NCBI RefSeq assembly: GCF_009720385.1 | Contig: NZ_WARX01000001.1 | Location: forward strand, 1,116,001-1,180,000 | Reading direction: 5' to 3' | Source of the DNA: Catellatospora vulcania | GTDB lineage: Bacteria; Actinomycetota; Actinomycetes; Mycobacteriales; Micromonosporaceae | Length of the DNA stretch: 64,000 bases | Part shown: positions 32,534 to 41,427 of the stretch, piece after piece | How positions within the stretch are numbered: the first letter of the stretch is position 1 | Layout: every line of letters starts with the position of its first letter | Made by a program: the position numbers and the translations under genes | The notes under the pieces: generated by a model | Told to the model about the DNA's origin: nothing | The model's database searches: none | The model's input: only the letters and a program-made list of their open reading frames with translations

Positions 32534-33679
32534 TCACCGGCGGCGATCCAGGCCGGCGAGCTGCCAGGCCAGGCGGCGGCGGAAGGCGGCGTTGCGGCCG
32601 AGCAGGCCGAGCACCAGGTTGCGCAGCGGGCGCCAGAATGCGGGCACGGTGGCCAGGGTGGTGAGCCGGTCGGCCAGCGCGACGACCTTGCCGGCGTGTG
32701 CGCGGTGTGTGGCGGCGTACTCGTCGAGCACGTCGGGTGACGCGCCGTCGAGGACCCGGGCGAGGCGCTCGCCGAGGGCGGCCGCGTCGTCGATGCCGAG
32801 ATTCATGCCCTGCCCGCCGGCGGGGGAGTGGACGTGGGCGGCGTCGCCGGCCAGCAGCACCCGGCGGTCGCGGAAGGTGTCGGCGATGCGGTGGTGCACC
32901 CGGAACCGCGAGCCCCAGACGACCTCGCGGACGGTGATCGGTGTGGTGTTCGGCCCGCGGGTGTCGAGCAGGTGCTGCACGAACGCTACGTCGGGCTGTT
33001 CGGGTGCGCTGTCGACGGTGGCGACGATGCGGTGCGTGCCGTCGGGCAGCGGTGCGACGACCACCATGCCGGCCGGGGAGAAGTAGAGGACCACCTCGGT
33101 GTCCGGGACGCCGCCGTCGAGCCGGACGTCGGCCAGCGAGAACGACTCGGCGTACGTGCTGCCGGTGAAGCCGATGCCGGCGCTCTGGCGGACCGTGCTG
33201 TGCATGCCGTCGGCGCCGATGAGGTAGGCCGCGCGGATCTGCCGGCCGTCGGCGAGGGTCGCGGTGACCCCATTGCTGTCCTGCTCGACGGTGGTGACCG
33301 TGGCGGGGCGCAGCACGGTGCCGCCGAGTTCGTGCAGGCGGGCCAGTAGCGCGGCCTCGGTCTGCGCCTGGGAGATCATCAGCGTGTACGGGAACGGCGT
33401 GGGCAGCCCGCCGAAGGGCACCGGGACGAGCAGCCGGTCCCGGTCGCGGATGGTGAACCGCGACGCGCGGATGCCCTGGGCGTCGAGTGCCGCGGCGATG
33501 CCGTATGGCTGGAGCACTTCGAGGGTGCGGGCGTGCACGACGGCGGCGCGGGAGGTGTTGGCGCCCTCGGCCTGCGTGTCGACGACGGTGACGGTGTGTC
33601 CGCGCTGGGTCAGCACGACCGCGGCGGTGAGGCCGGCGGGGCCGGCTCCGACGATCAGGACGTCGGGGGTGGTGGACAT
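32534..33679 (-). CDS. FAD-dependent monooxygenase (PHBH/rifampicin-monooxygenase-like)
   Basis: A 381-residue flavoprotein: dinucleotide-binding motif VLIVGAGPAGLTAAVVL at residues about 7-23, DG motif YLIGADGMHSTVR (about 151) and GD motif VLLAGDAAHVHSPAGGQGMNLGIDDA (about 277). This is the group-A aromatic hydroxylase arrangement (PHBH, TetX/Rox-type). These enzymes hydroxylate aromatic rings with NAD(P)H and O2, often in catabolism, antibiotic biosynthesis or resistance. The divergent TetR gene and the operators between them point to substrate-induced expression, typical of a detoxifying enzyme. Substrate unknown. Confidence 0.9.
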   Translation of the reverse strand: MSTTPDVLIVGAGPAGLTAAVVLTQRGHTVTVVDTQAEGANTSRAAVVHARTLEVLQPYGIAAALDAQGIRASRFTIRDRDRLLVPVPFGGLPTPFPYTLMISQAQTEAALLARLHELGGTVLRPATVTTVEQDSNGVTATLADGRQIRAAYLIGADGMHSTVRQSAGIGFTGSTYAESFSLADVRLDGGVPDTEVVLYFSPAGMVVVAPLPDGTHRIVATVDSAPEQPDVAFVQHLLDTRGPNTTPITVREVVWGSRFRVHHRIADTFRDRRVLLAGDAAHVHSPAGGQGMNLGIDDAAALGERLARVLDGASPDVLDEYAATHRAHAGKVVALADRLTTLATVPAFWRPLRNLVLGLLGRNAAFRRRLAWQLAGLDRRR

Positions 33680-33693
33680 GGCTTCCTCCAGGT

Positions 33694-33778
33694 CAACGAT
33701 TGTTGGCCAACGCTTGTTGACTCAGACCGTAGACCCGGCCGGAGTTGATTGTCAACAGGTGTTGGCCTACAGTTGTTG
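33694..33778. promoter_or_regulatory. Two double-palindrome operators (CAACNNNTGTTG) in the TetR/monooxygenase gap
   Basis: Three near-perfect 12-bp palindromes and one degenerate copy occur: CAACGATTGTTG (33694-33705), CAACGCTTGTTG (33708-33719), CAACAGGTGTTG (33753-33764) and CTACAGTTGTTG (33767-33778). They form two pairs, each with 14-base offset between units, one close to the monooxygenase start at 33679 and one abutting the tetR start at 33781. This looks like a cooperative TetR dimer-pair site at each promoter. Confidence 0.8.
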
Positions 33779-33780
33779 GC

Positions 33781-34338
33781 ATGCGGCGTACCTCGACGGA
33801 AACCAAGTCGATCATCCTCTCGGCGGCTCGTGAGCGGTTCGCCGCCGACGGCTACGAGCGCGCCACCATCCGGTCCATCGCCGCAGACGCGAAGATCGAC
33901 CCGGCCATGGTCATGCGCTACTTCGGCAGCAAGGAGAAGCTGTTCGCCGCCGCGGCCGAGTTCGACCTGCGCTTCGACGCTCTCGCCGACGTCCCGCGTG
34001 AGCAGCTCGGATCGGCCTTCGTCCGGCACTTCCTGCGCCAGTGGGAAGCCGGCGAGGCGCTGCAGGTGCTGCTGCGCACCGGCATCACCAACGACGGGGC
34101 TGCCGAGCGCATGCGCGAGATCTTCGCCGGGCAGCTCGCGCCGAGGATCGCCGCGCTCACCGGCGACCCGCAGACCGCGCCCGTACGCGCCGCGATGATC
34201 AGCGCACAGATGCTCGGCATCGGCCTGGCCCGCTACATCCTGCAGTTCCCGCCGGTCGTGGCCATGTCCGAGGAGGACCTCGTGTCCTGGCTCGGCCCCA
34301 CGATCCAGCGCTACCTCATCGAGGAACGGCCGAGCTGA
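33781..34338 (+). CDS. TetR-family regulator of the monooxygenase
   Basis: A 185-residue regulator; ATG 33781 is chosen because an upstream ATG at 33745 would read through the operator. The DNA-binding domain (about 1-55) reads TKSIILSAARERFAADGYERATIRSIAADAKIDPAMVMRYFGSKEKLF. The C-terminal domain has the TetR_C_33-like segment VRHFLRQWEAGEALQVLLRTGITNDGAAERMREIFAGQL. It is divergent from the monooxygenase gene and flanked by the palindromes, so it is probably their repressor, released by the substrate. Confidence 0.93.
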   Translation: MRRTSTETKSIILSAARERFAADGYERATIRSIAADAKIDPAMVMRYFGSKEKLFAAAAEFDLRFDALADVPREQLGSAFVRHFLRQWEAGEALQVLLRTGITNDGAAERMREIFAGQLAPRIAALTGDPQTAPVRAAMISAQMLGIGLARYILQFPPVVAMSEEDLVSWLGPTIQRYLIEERPS

Positions 34339-34345
34339 CGCGGAC

Positions 34346-35317
34346 TCACCGCATCATGTCCAGCCACGGCGCGCTCGCCTTGCCGAACGGCTCGGCGTGC
34401 GCGCGTACCGCCGCGAGCAGCTCCTCGGCGGTGCGCCGGGCCCCGGCGACGACGTCGTCGGGGTAGCCGAACATGACCCGGTGCTCGTCGAACTCGTCCT
34501 CGTCGAGCAGCAGCACCTCGCCGCCCTGGCGGCGGCGTACCACGTCCAGGTCCAGGTCGATGGAGACGACCTCGTCCGTGCCGTGCCACACCGGCCGGTC
34601 GGAGACGTCGATGTAGATCTCGGTGCGGTGCGGGAACGCGTTGAACGCGGCCACCCAGTCGCCCTCGTGCGGGATCAGCACCACGTGGGTCGCCGGGATG
34701 AACACGGCCGGCTCGGCGCCGCGCCGCCACGGCGTGTGCGCCGTCGCGCCCAGCCACACCCCGTGCTCGTCCTCGCCGAGCCGGGGCAGGGTGGCGTGCC
34801 AGTGCAGGCGGCCGTCGTACTTGCGGGCCACCACCCGCACGTCACCCGGCCGCGCCGCGAGGTCCTTCTCCAACCAGTGCCGGGCGTACGGGTTGCCGTT
34901 GTAGTCGGCGATCTCCTGGTAGCCGCCGGTCCGGTAGAGGCGCAGCGCCTCGGGCTGGCGGTCGCCGGTGTCGAGCCGGATGCGCCGGTAGCCGCGCCGC
35001 CGGGCGACGTCCTCCAGCTCGGCCATCATGGTGCGGGCCAGGTTGCGGCCGCGCGCGGCGGGGCGCACGAACACCCGCCGCACCTCGGCGGTGTGGTCGT
35101 CGCACCGGCGCAGGCCGCCGCAGCCGATCGGTGCGTCACCGTCGTACATCACCAGCCAGGTGCCGTCCGGCGCGCGCAGCTCCGCGAGGTCGAGCGAAGG
35201 GGCCGAGCCGGCGCCGAAGCGCTCGTACCGGTTGCCGATGTCGGCGAGGAATTCGGCGGTGAGCGCCCGCGACACGTCGTCGTCGGGGTCCTGCACCGTG
35301 ATGCGCACCTGCGGCAC
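34346..35317 (-). CDS. GNAT acetyltransferase fused to a DUF402 domain (copy 1)
   Basis: A 323-residue protein from GTG 35317 with GGAGA five bases upstream; an ATG at 35362 is less likely. Residues about 1-155 form a GNAT domain (VRRVFVRPAARGRNLARTMMAELEDVARRRGYRRIRLDTGDRQPEALRLY, acetyl-CoA loop RxxxRG/N). Residues about 155-310 resemble the DUF402/FomD-like fold: KYDGRLHWHATLPRLGEDEHGVWLG and HRTEIYIDVSDRPVWHGTDEVVSIDLDLDVV. In that fold the D-x-D-x-D line binds metal for nucleotide or nucleoside diphosphate hydrolysis. Substrates unknown. A second copy lies at 38566-39558. Confidence 0.78.
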   Translation of the reverse strand: MPQVRITVQDPDDDVSRALTAEFLADIGNRYERFGAGSAPSLDLAELRAPDGTWLVMYDGDAPIGCGGLRRCDDHTAEVRRVFVRPAARGRNLARTMMAELEDVARRRGYRRIRLDTGDRQPEALRLYRTGGYQEIADYNGNPYARHWLEKDLAARPGDVRVVARKYDGRLHWHATLPRLGEDEHGVWLGATAHTPWRRGAEPAVFIPATHVVLIPHEGDWVAAFNAFPHRTEIYIDVSDRPVWHGTDEVVSIDLDLDVVRRRQGGEVLLLDEDEFDEHRVMFGYPDDVVAGARRTAEELLAAVRAHAEPFGKASAPWLDMMR

Positions 35318-35493
35318 GTCGCTCTCCTTCGTCCGGCTCCAGGTCGAGGATGCCGTATTCACGCCGGTCAGCCCCCGCCGCCCCGGCGTTCCGGTGTGGA
35401 CGGAATCTTTTCCGGACTCGCGGGCAACGTCTGACGGTGGTGTGCCCGTCCTGAGGTGGAGCAGGCGGCGCCTCGCCGTCGAGAGGAGCGACC

Positions 35494-36657
35494 GTGTCCA
35501 AGCGCCGCCGGAGTGCCTCCACGCAAGCCGCCCCGTCCGCCGCGCGCCGCCGTCGCGCGCCGCTGTGGAGCAAGCTCGCCGTGACGGTCGGGGCGCTGCT
35601 GATGATGGTCTCCGGGGGGAGCCTGATCGCGGTCAAGTCCTTCGCCGACACGCTGCGCGACAGCGTCAAACTGGCCGAACCGGGCGTGCTCGCCGGGCCT
35701 TCCGAGCAGGCCGCGCCCGGTGCCACGGCGCTCAAGGGCGCGTTCGACATCCTGCTGCTCGGCATCGACACCCGGCCGGGCCAGAAGGCCAGTGACGCGC
35801 GTTCGGACACCATCATCATCGTGCACGTGTCCGGTACACACCGGGAGGCGTACATGATGTCGGTGCCGCGTGACCTGCGGGTGAACGTGCCGGGCCACGG
35901 CTACACCAAGGTCACCGGCGCGTTCACGGCAGGAGTGGGACCCAAGGGCGACTGGGCGGGCGGCCTGAAGGTCGCCTCGAAGACGATCAGCACCCTGACC
36001 GGGATCACGTTCGAGGCTGCGGCGGTCGTGGACTTCAGCGGGTTCAACAAGGTCATCAAGGCGCTGGGCAGCGTGCGCATGTGCGTGGAGGCCGACACGA
36101 AGTCCATCCACCACTTCTTCGTGAACGGCAAACCGAGGTACGTCGGCGGCATGCAGGACGCCAAGGAGGCCGACGCGTACTCCGCCCGCACCGGAAACCG
36201 GCGTTTCGTGCACAAGAAGGGCTGCCGGAACATGCAGGACTGGGAGGCGCTGGACTTCGCCCGCCAGCGCTACCTGCCCGACAATTCGACAGACTACGGC
36301 CGCCAGCGCCACCAGCAGCAGCTCATCCAGGCGATGGTGGCGAAGGCGACCTCGGCCGGGGTGCTGACCGACGTCGGCAAGGTGAACAACCTGATCCGGG
36401 CGGCAGGGGAGTCCATGCTGCTGAGCCTGCCGCGGGGCATGGACGTCATCGACTTCTTCTTCGCCATGCAGGACATCGCCGCGGCCGACCTGCTGTCGCT
36501 GAAGACGAACTCCGGCTGGTTCAACGGCTTCGAGATCGACGGCGAGTCGTTCGAGGACCTCAACGACCGGTCCAAGCTGATGTTCAAGGCCGCCTCGGTC
36601 GACAAACTCGGCGAGTTCGTCCTGATGAACCCGGACTTCGTCAACAAGAAGGTCTGA
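35494..36657 (+). CDS. LytR-CpsA-Psr (LCP) family ligase
   Basis: A 387-residue type-II membrane protein starting at GTG 35494 after GAGAGGAG. A basic N-terminus and a helix (about 26-48) precede the LCP domain: FDILLLGIDTRPGQKASDARSDTIIIVHV with the ARSDT box, SVPRDLRVN (Arg for pyrophosphate) and YGRQRHQQQLIQAM. These residues bind a polyprenyl-pyrophosphate glycan. LCP enzymes transfer cell-wall glycopolymers onto peptidoglycan. The glycopolymer here is unknown; in actinobacteria it is usually teichoic acid-like or arabinogalactan. Confidence 0.93.
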   Translation: MSKRRRSASTQAAPSAARRRRAPLWSKLAVTVGALLMMVSGGSLIAVKSFADTLRDSVKLAEPGVLAGPSEQAAPGATALKGAFDILLLGIDTRPGQKASDARSDTIIIVHVSGTHREAYMMSVPRDLRVNVPGHGYTKVTGAFTAGVGPKGDWAGGLKVASKTISTLTGITFEAAAVVDFSGFNKVIKALGSVRMCVEADTKSIHHFFVNGKPRYVGGMQDAKEADAYSARTGNRRFVHKKGCRNMQDWEALDFARQRYLPDNSTDYGRQRHQQQLIQAMVAKATSAGVLTDVGKVNNLIRAAGESMLLSLPRGMDVIDFFFAMQDIAAADLLSLKTNSGWFNGFEIDGESFEDLNDRSKLMFKAASVDKLGEFVLMNPDFVNKKV

Positions 36658-36690
36658 CCCGGCGTGGCACCCACTGGTACGGTCGCCGCC

Positions 36691-37413
36691 ATGCGCCTAC
36701 GGCACTGGCCACTCGTCGCCCTGGTCGGGTTCGCGATCGGCGGAGCTCTCGCCGCGGTCGGCAACTGGGCGGGCTGGCGTACCGAAACGCCCCCGCCGGT
36801 GACCATGGCCGAAGCTCAGGCGGCCATCCGGGCAGGTCTTCCCGACCGGCCCGCCGAGCCGCTCGGCTGGCACGACGACGCCCACGACTTCGGCCTGCCG
36901 GACGACATCCCGCTCACGGCCTACAACCTGCCCGCCCAGCTCACCGGCGGCAGCTATCCCGACCAGCTCGGCGAGCAGGAGTTCACCCGGGCCCGGGACC
37001 GCCTCGCCGCGGCAGGCTGGGAGATCGGCGACGTCACCACCCGCGATGGTCGAGGCCACTTCTTCGTTGCCAGCCGAGACGGGGTCAACGGAGAGTGGAC
37101 CCTGGAGGACGGCCTGGTGGGGTGGTGGTTCTGGCGTCACGAACCGCTGCGGATCTCGGTCTTCACCGTGCTGGGCTGGCTCGCCGGAGCGGCAGCAGGC
37201 TGGGGCCTGATCCGGCTGCTGCTGCGTCGAGCCCCGTCGCGGGGTCGGCTGGCCGTGCTCGTGCTGGTGGCGCTGCTGGCGCTCGCGGGATCCTTCCCGG
37301 CGGGCTGGGCTGCCCTGATGACCGGGCACAATCTCGCCCATCGGGAGGTCGCCAACGGCCAACCGCAGCCCGTGTGGTTCTTCTACGCCGTGGTCACCGG
37401 CGATGTGGGCTGA
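36691..37413 (+). CDS. Membrane protein of unknown function
   Basis: A 240-residue protein from ATG 36691, 33 bp after the LCP gene. It has an N-terminal helix (about 6-28), an outside domain (about 30-135), then two or three helices (about 145-170, 185-210 and 220-235). The outside part, with SYPDQLGEQEFTRARDRLAAAGWEIG, resembles peptide-like sensor or accessory domains but I do not recognise it. Adjacent placement after the LCP gene is the only functional clue. Confidence 0.7.
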   Translation: MRLRHWPLVALVGFAIGGALAAVGNWAGWRTETPPPVTMAEAQAAIRAGLPDRPAEPLGWHDDAHDFGLPDDIPLTAYNLPAQLTGGSYPDQLGEQEFTRARDRLAAAGWEIGDVTTRDGRGHFFVASRDGVNGEWTLEDGLVGWWFWRHEPLRISVFTVLGWLAGAAAGWGLIRLLLRRAPSRGRLAVLVLVALLALAGSFPAGWAALMTGHNLAHREVANGQPQPVWFFYAVVTGDVG

Positions 37414-37427
37414 GCCTGCACCGGACG

Positions 37428-38342
37428 TCAGCGGTAGCCGGTGACGTCGGCGGGCTTGCCTGCGTCCTGCACCTCCACCAGGTAGCGCCAGCAGTCCGGG
37501 CGGCTGCCGTCGAGGTCGGTGAACCCGTACTCCTGCGCCAGCTGCCCACTGGACACCGAGCGACCGTTCCAGCGCGCCACCTCGGGGTCGGCGGCGAGCG
37601 CGGCGACGGCCCGGCCGACGTACGCCGGTGACTCCGAGATCGCGAAGTGGGGCTCCTTGGCGAGCGCGTCGCGCCAGTTCGCCTCGGTCACGCCGAAGTG
37701 CTCCAGCATGATCTCCGAGCGCATCCAGCCGGGCGTGAGCGCGACCGCGGTGGCGCCGTACGACTCCAGTTCCTTGGCCTGGGCGAAGGCCATCCGCAGC
37801 ACGGACGTCTTGGCCAGGTCGTAGAAGAAGGAGACCCGGTAGTTGGTCCGGTTGTACTCCTCGGTGCCGTCGGTCATCCCGACGACCAGGCCGCCCGGCC
37901 GCCGGATCAGCAGCGGCAGCGCGTAGTGGCTGGTGATGATGTGGGTGTCCACCGCCAGCCGCAGGATGTGCCGGCCCGTCTCCAGCGAGTCCTCCCACAG
38001 CTTCTTGTCCCAGCTGAACAGCGTCTCGGCACCCCAGATCGCGTTGACGAGCACATCGAGGCGGCCCTGTTCGGCGTCGATCTGCGCGACCAGCCGCTCC
38101 ACCTGCTCCGGCACCAGATGGTCGACCTGCACCGGGACCGCGGTGCCACCGGCGGCGCGGACCAGTTCCGCGGTCTGCTCGATCGTCTCGTCGCGGTCCA
38201 TCTCCGAGCGATGAGCGCGGGTGCTGCGCCCGGTGAGGTAGACGGTCGCGCCCTGCGCGCCCAGCTGAACCGCGATCTGCCGCCCCGCACCCCGCGTCGC
38301 ACCCGCGACCAGGGCGACCTTGCCTGTCAACGTGTCGTCCAT
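37428..38342 (-). CDS. SDR-family oxidoreductase
   Basis: A 304-residue Rossmann enzyme with TGxxxGxG-type motif LVAGATRGAGRQIAVQLGAQGA (about 9-30), an NAG-like strand LDVLVNAIWGAETLF, and a catalytic region with the Tyr/Lys around NYRVSFFYDLAKTSVLRMAFA. The Ser-Tyr-Lys geometry is not the textbook YxxxK: Tyr-D-L-A-K fits it, with Asp between. The C-terminus has an atypical tail, DLDGSRPDCWRYLVEVQDAG. Atypical or 'dehydrogenase/reductase SDR family member 1-like' enzymes share these features. It is convergent with the LCP unit and has no clear partner. Confidence 0.85.
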   Translation of the reverse strand: MDDTLTGKVALVAGATRGAGRQIAVQLGAQGATVYLTGRSTRAHRSEMDRDETIEQTAELVRAAGGTAVPVQVDHLVPEQVERLVAQIDAEQGRLDVLVNAIWGAETLFSWDKKLWEDSLETGRHILRLAVDTHIITSHYALPLLIRRPGGLVVGMTDGTEEYNRTNYRVSFFYDLAKTSVLRMAFAQAKELESYGATAVALTPGWMRSEIMLEHFGVTEANWRDALAKEPHFAISESPAYVGRAVAALAADPEVARWNGRSVSSGQLAQEYGFTDLDGSRPDCWRYLVEVQDAGKPADVTGYR

Positions 38343-38565
38343 GAGATCAATCCTGGCAGCGAACCCTGACAGATCCTGTCATGTTTTCCAGCGCACGATC
38401 TGCGGAGCACTTCAGTTCAGGTTGAGGACGTCGTAATCGTCGAGGTCGCCGCGTACTGCGCCGGGGTCGAAGGTCGCCGGCGACGCTGCATGCCTGCGGG
38501 TCTGCGTGACCGATGCGATAGGTATCGGCGAAGACGGGCGCGGGAACGCCGACCGAGCCGTAACT

Positions 38566-39558
38566 TCATGCTACATCTTCATAACCGCGGTGCGGGTCTG
38601 TCAGCCGCGCCAGCCAGGGCAGGTGGGCGGTGCCGAAGGGTTCGCGGGCGGCGGTCACCGCGGCCAGTAGTTCGTCGGCGGCACGCAGGGCCTCGGCGAC
38701 CACGTCGTCGGGGTACCCGTGGCCGGCCCGTCGATCGGTGAACCCGTTGCGGTCGCGCAGTAGGACCGCGCCGGTGTCGCGGGGGCGGACCACGCCGAGG
38801 TCCAGGTCGTGGATGGTGATGTGCGCTGGTCCGGTCCACACCGGGGGAAGGGTGACGTCGACGTACACGGCGGTTCGCCGGGGTGGCGCGCGGAAGTCGG
38901 CGACCCAGCCGCCCTCGTGCGGCACGAGTGTCACATGCGCCGCCGGTGCGAAGTGCGCCGCGCGGCGGCCGTGCCGCCACGGTGTGTGCGGGGTGGCGCC
39001 CAGCCATGTCCCGTGCTCATCGGTGCCGAGACGGCGAAGGATGGTGTTCCAGTACCTGCAGCCGTCGTACTTGTAGACGTCCACGTGAACGTCGTCCGGC
39101 CGCGGACTCAGATCCTTCTCCAGCCGGTGCGGGGTGGGCACGCCGTCGTCGATGGGCCGGTAGCCCGCGGAGAGGTACAGGCCCAGCGCCTCGGGCTGGC
39201 GGTCGCCGGTGCTCAGCCGCAGCCGGGTGTAGCCGAACCCGCGTGCGGTGTCCTCCAGCTCGGCCAGCAGCGAGCGGCCCACCTGACGGCCCCGGGCAGC
39301 GGTGCGCAGGTACACCCATTTGATCTCGCCGGTGTGCGCGTCGAGGCCGCGCAGACCGCCGCAGCCGATCGGGTGCTTGCCGTCGTACACCACGAACCAG
39401 GCCGCCCCCGGCGCGTCCAGCACCGGCAACTCGTCGGTCACCGCGTCGGCGCTGAAGTCCTGCTCCGGGTAGCGGCGGGCCAGCTCGGCGACGAACTCCC
39501 GGCGCAGCTCGCGGGACTCGACGCTGCCGGTGTGGTGCCGCCGGATGCGCAGGTGCAC
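38566..39558 (-). CDS. GNAT acetyltransferase fused to a DUF402 domain (copy 2)
   Basis: A 330-residue paralogue of the 34346-35317 gene. GTG 39558 is preferred because GAGGAGG lies eight bases before it. The GNAT half shows GEIKWVYLRTAARGRQVGRSLLAELEDTARGFGYTRLRLSTGDRQPEALGLYLSAGY. The C-terminal half keeps KYDGCRYWNTILRRLGTDEHGTWLGATPHTPWRHG and HGYPDDVV, with ITIHDLDLGVVRPRDTGAVLLRDRNGF. The two copies share domain order but about half their residues. It is located near proS. Confidence 0.78.
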   Translation of the reverse strand: MHLRIRRHHTGSVESRELRREFVAELARRYPEQDFSADAVTDELPVLDAPGAAWFVVYDGKHPIGCGGLRGLDAHTGEIKWVYLRTAARGRQVGRSLLAELEDTARGFGYTRLRLSTGDRQPEALGLYLSAGYRPIDDGVPTPHRLEKDLSPRPDDVHVDVYKYDGCRYWNTILRRLGTDEHGTWLGATPHTPWRHGRRAAHFAPAAHVTLVPHEGGWVADFRAPPRRTAVYVDVTLPPVWTGPAHITIHDLDLGVVRPRDTGAVLLRDRNGFTDRRAGHGYPDDVVAEALRAADELLAAVTAAREPFGTAHLPWLARLTDPHRGYEDVA

Positions 39559-39631
39559 GGCAGGTGCCTCCTCGTGGCCGGATGCGCGCCGCCCGTTCAG
39601 TATGAACGGCACGGCGCGCTCGGGCTCGTGG

Positions 39632-41332
39632 TCAGTCGGTGGCGCGGACCGCGGCGGTGACGTGGGCGATCGCGCCGGACAGCGGGATGCGCTCGGTGTG
39701 GCCGGTGCCCCGGTCGGTGAACTCGACGGTGCCCTCGGCCAGGCCGCGGGCGGCGACCGTGATCCGGTACGGCACCCCGATCAGCTCGATGTCGCTGAAC
39801 TTCACCCCGGGCCGCTCGGCCCGGTCGTCGAGCAGCACGTCCATGCGCTGCCCGCGCAGCCCGGCGTAGAGCGACTCCGCGGCGGCGACGACGTCGTCGG
39901 CGTTGCCGAGCACCGCGATCGCGACCTCGAACGGCGCGACCGCGACCGGCCACACGATGCCCTTGTCGTCGTGGTGCGTCTCGACGATCGCGGCCAGGGC
40001 GCGTTCGACGCCGATGCCATAGCTGCCCATCACCGGGTTGACCCGTTCGCCGTCCGCGCCGAGCACGGTGACGCCGAGGGTCTCGGTGTAGCGGCGGCCG
40101 AGTTTGAAGATGTGCCCGATCTCGACGGTGCGCAGCACGTCCAGGGGCTGCTCGCAGCGGGGGCAGGGTTCGCCGGCGACGACTTCGCGCAGGTCGGCCC
40201 AGCGGTCCACGGTGAGGTCGCGGGCGACGTCGACGCCGCGCAGGTGTACGCCGTCGCGGTTGGCGCCCGTGGTCATGTCGCGTCGGTCGCGCAGCGCGAG
40301 GTCGGCGAGGATCGGCAGCCCGGTGACGCCGACGCCGCCGAGGCTGCCCGGCAGCGCGCCGAGGGCTTCGCGGATCTCCTCCGGGTGGGCGGGGCGCACT
40401 TCGACGGCGGCGAGGGTGTCGATGAGCTTCTGCTCGACCAGGGCGTGGTCGCCGCGCATCAGGACGAGGGTGAGCTGGCCGTCGACGACGTACACCAGGG
40501 TCTTGACCTGGCGGTCGGCGGTGACGCCGAAGCCGGTGACCAGGTCCTCGATGGTGCGCACGTCGGGGGTGTCGAACGCCTCGGGTGCGGGCAGGCCGTC
40601 GCCGTCGGCGATCGCCGGCAGGTGCGAGGTGGCCTTCTCGACGTTCGCGGCGTACCCGCAGGCGCAGTGCACGACGAGGTCCTCGCCGGCGGCGGTCGGG
40701 GACATGAACTCGACCGAGTCGCTGCCGCCCATGATGCCGCTGGACGCTTCGACGGCGATGGCCGGGATGCCGAGCCGGGCGAAGATCCGCGTGTACGCCT
40801 CGTGGTGCAGGTCGAAGGAGCGGTCGAGCCCGGCGGTGTCGACGTCGAAGCTGTAGGAGTCCTTCATGGTGAACTCGCGGACCCGGATCAGGCCGCTCTT
40901 GGGGCGGGGCTCGTCGCGGAACTTGGTCTGGAACTGGTACCAGCGCTGGGGCAGGTCGCGGTAGGAGCGCAGCTCCTGGGCGACGGTCGTGAAGATCTCC
41001 TCGTGGGTCATGCCCAGGGCGAGGTCGGCGCCCTTGCGGTCGGTCAGGCGGAACATCTCCGCGCCGATCTTGTCCCAGCGGCCGCTCTTCTGCCACACCT
41101 CGGCCGGCTGCATGGTGGGCAGCAGGAACTCCTGCGCGCCGATGCGCGACATCTCCTCGCGGATCACTTCGATGATCTTCGCGCGGACCTTCACGGCCAG
41201 CGGCAGCAGCGAGTAGTGCCCTGCCATGAGCTGGCGGATGTAGCCCGCGCGCAGGAGCAGCCGGTGGCTGACGGCGTCCGCCCCCGCCGGGTCCTGGCGG
41301 AGGGTCGGGACGTAGAGCTCTGACCAGCGCAT
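39632..41332 (-). CDS. proS: Prolyl-tRNA synthetase (proline--tRNA ligase)
   Basis: A 566-residue class-II synthetase from ATG 41332; upstream codons in the open frame are not supported. Bacterial-type ProRS with class-II motif 1 (LPTMQPAEVWQKSGRW), motif 2 (FRDEPRPKSGLIRVREFTMKDSYSF), the editing insertion (about 225-385) and motif 3 (GSYGIGVERALAAIVE). The C-terminal anticodon-binding domain begins near PFEVAIAVLGN and ends LSGAIAHVTAAVRATD. It charges tRNA-Pro and removes mis-charged alanine. The family is essential. It overlaps no neighbour. Confidence 0.98.
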   Translation of the reverse strand: MRWSELYVPTLRQDPAGADAVSHRLLLRAGYIRQLMAGHYSLLPLAVKVRAKIIEVIREEMSRIGAQEFLLPTMQPAEVWQKSGRWDKIGAEMFRLTDRKGADLALGMTHEEIFTTVAQELRSYRDLPQRWYQFQTKFRDEPRPKSGLIRVREFTMKDSYSFDVDTAGLDRSFDLHHEAYTRIFARLGIPAIAVEASSGIMGGSDSVEFMSPTAAGEDLVVHCACGYAANVEKATSHLPAIADGDGLPAPEAFDTPDVRTIEDLVTGFGVTADRQVKTLVYVVDGQLTLVLMRGDHALVEQKLIDTLAAVEVRPAHPEEIREALGALPGSLGGVGVTGLPILADLALRDRRDMTTGANRDGVHLRGVDVARDLTVDRWADLREVVAGEPCPRCEQPLDVLRTVEIGHIFKLGRRYTETLGVTVLGADGERVNPVMGSYGIGVERALAAIVETHHDDKGIVWPVAVAPFEVAIAVLGNADDVVAAAESLYAGLRGQRMDVLLDDRAERPGVKFSDIELIGVPYRITVAARGLAEGTVEFTDRGTGHTERIPLSGAIAHVTAAVRATD

Positions 41333-41427
41333 GACACGTACACCTGCACTCTCTGCCGTCGGACCGGCGGTGAGTCCGCCGGGCGATCCGCCGATCCTAT
41401 GAGCAGCGGGTATGCGGCACGAGCGGT

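Noticed and set aside
38412-38500. Possible C-terminal gene remnant on the minus strand ending DDYDVLNLN before TGA at 38412.
   Set aside because: Only about 20 plausible codons and a frame change upstream; too little to call a pseudogene.
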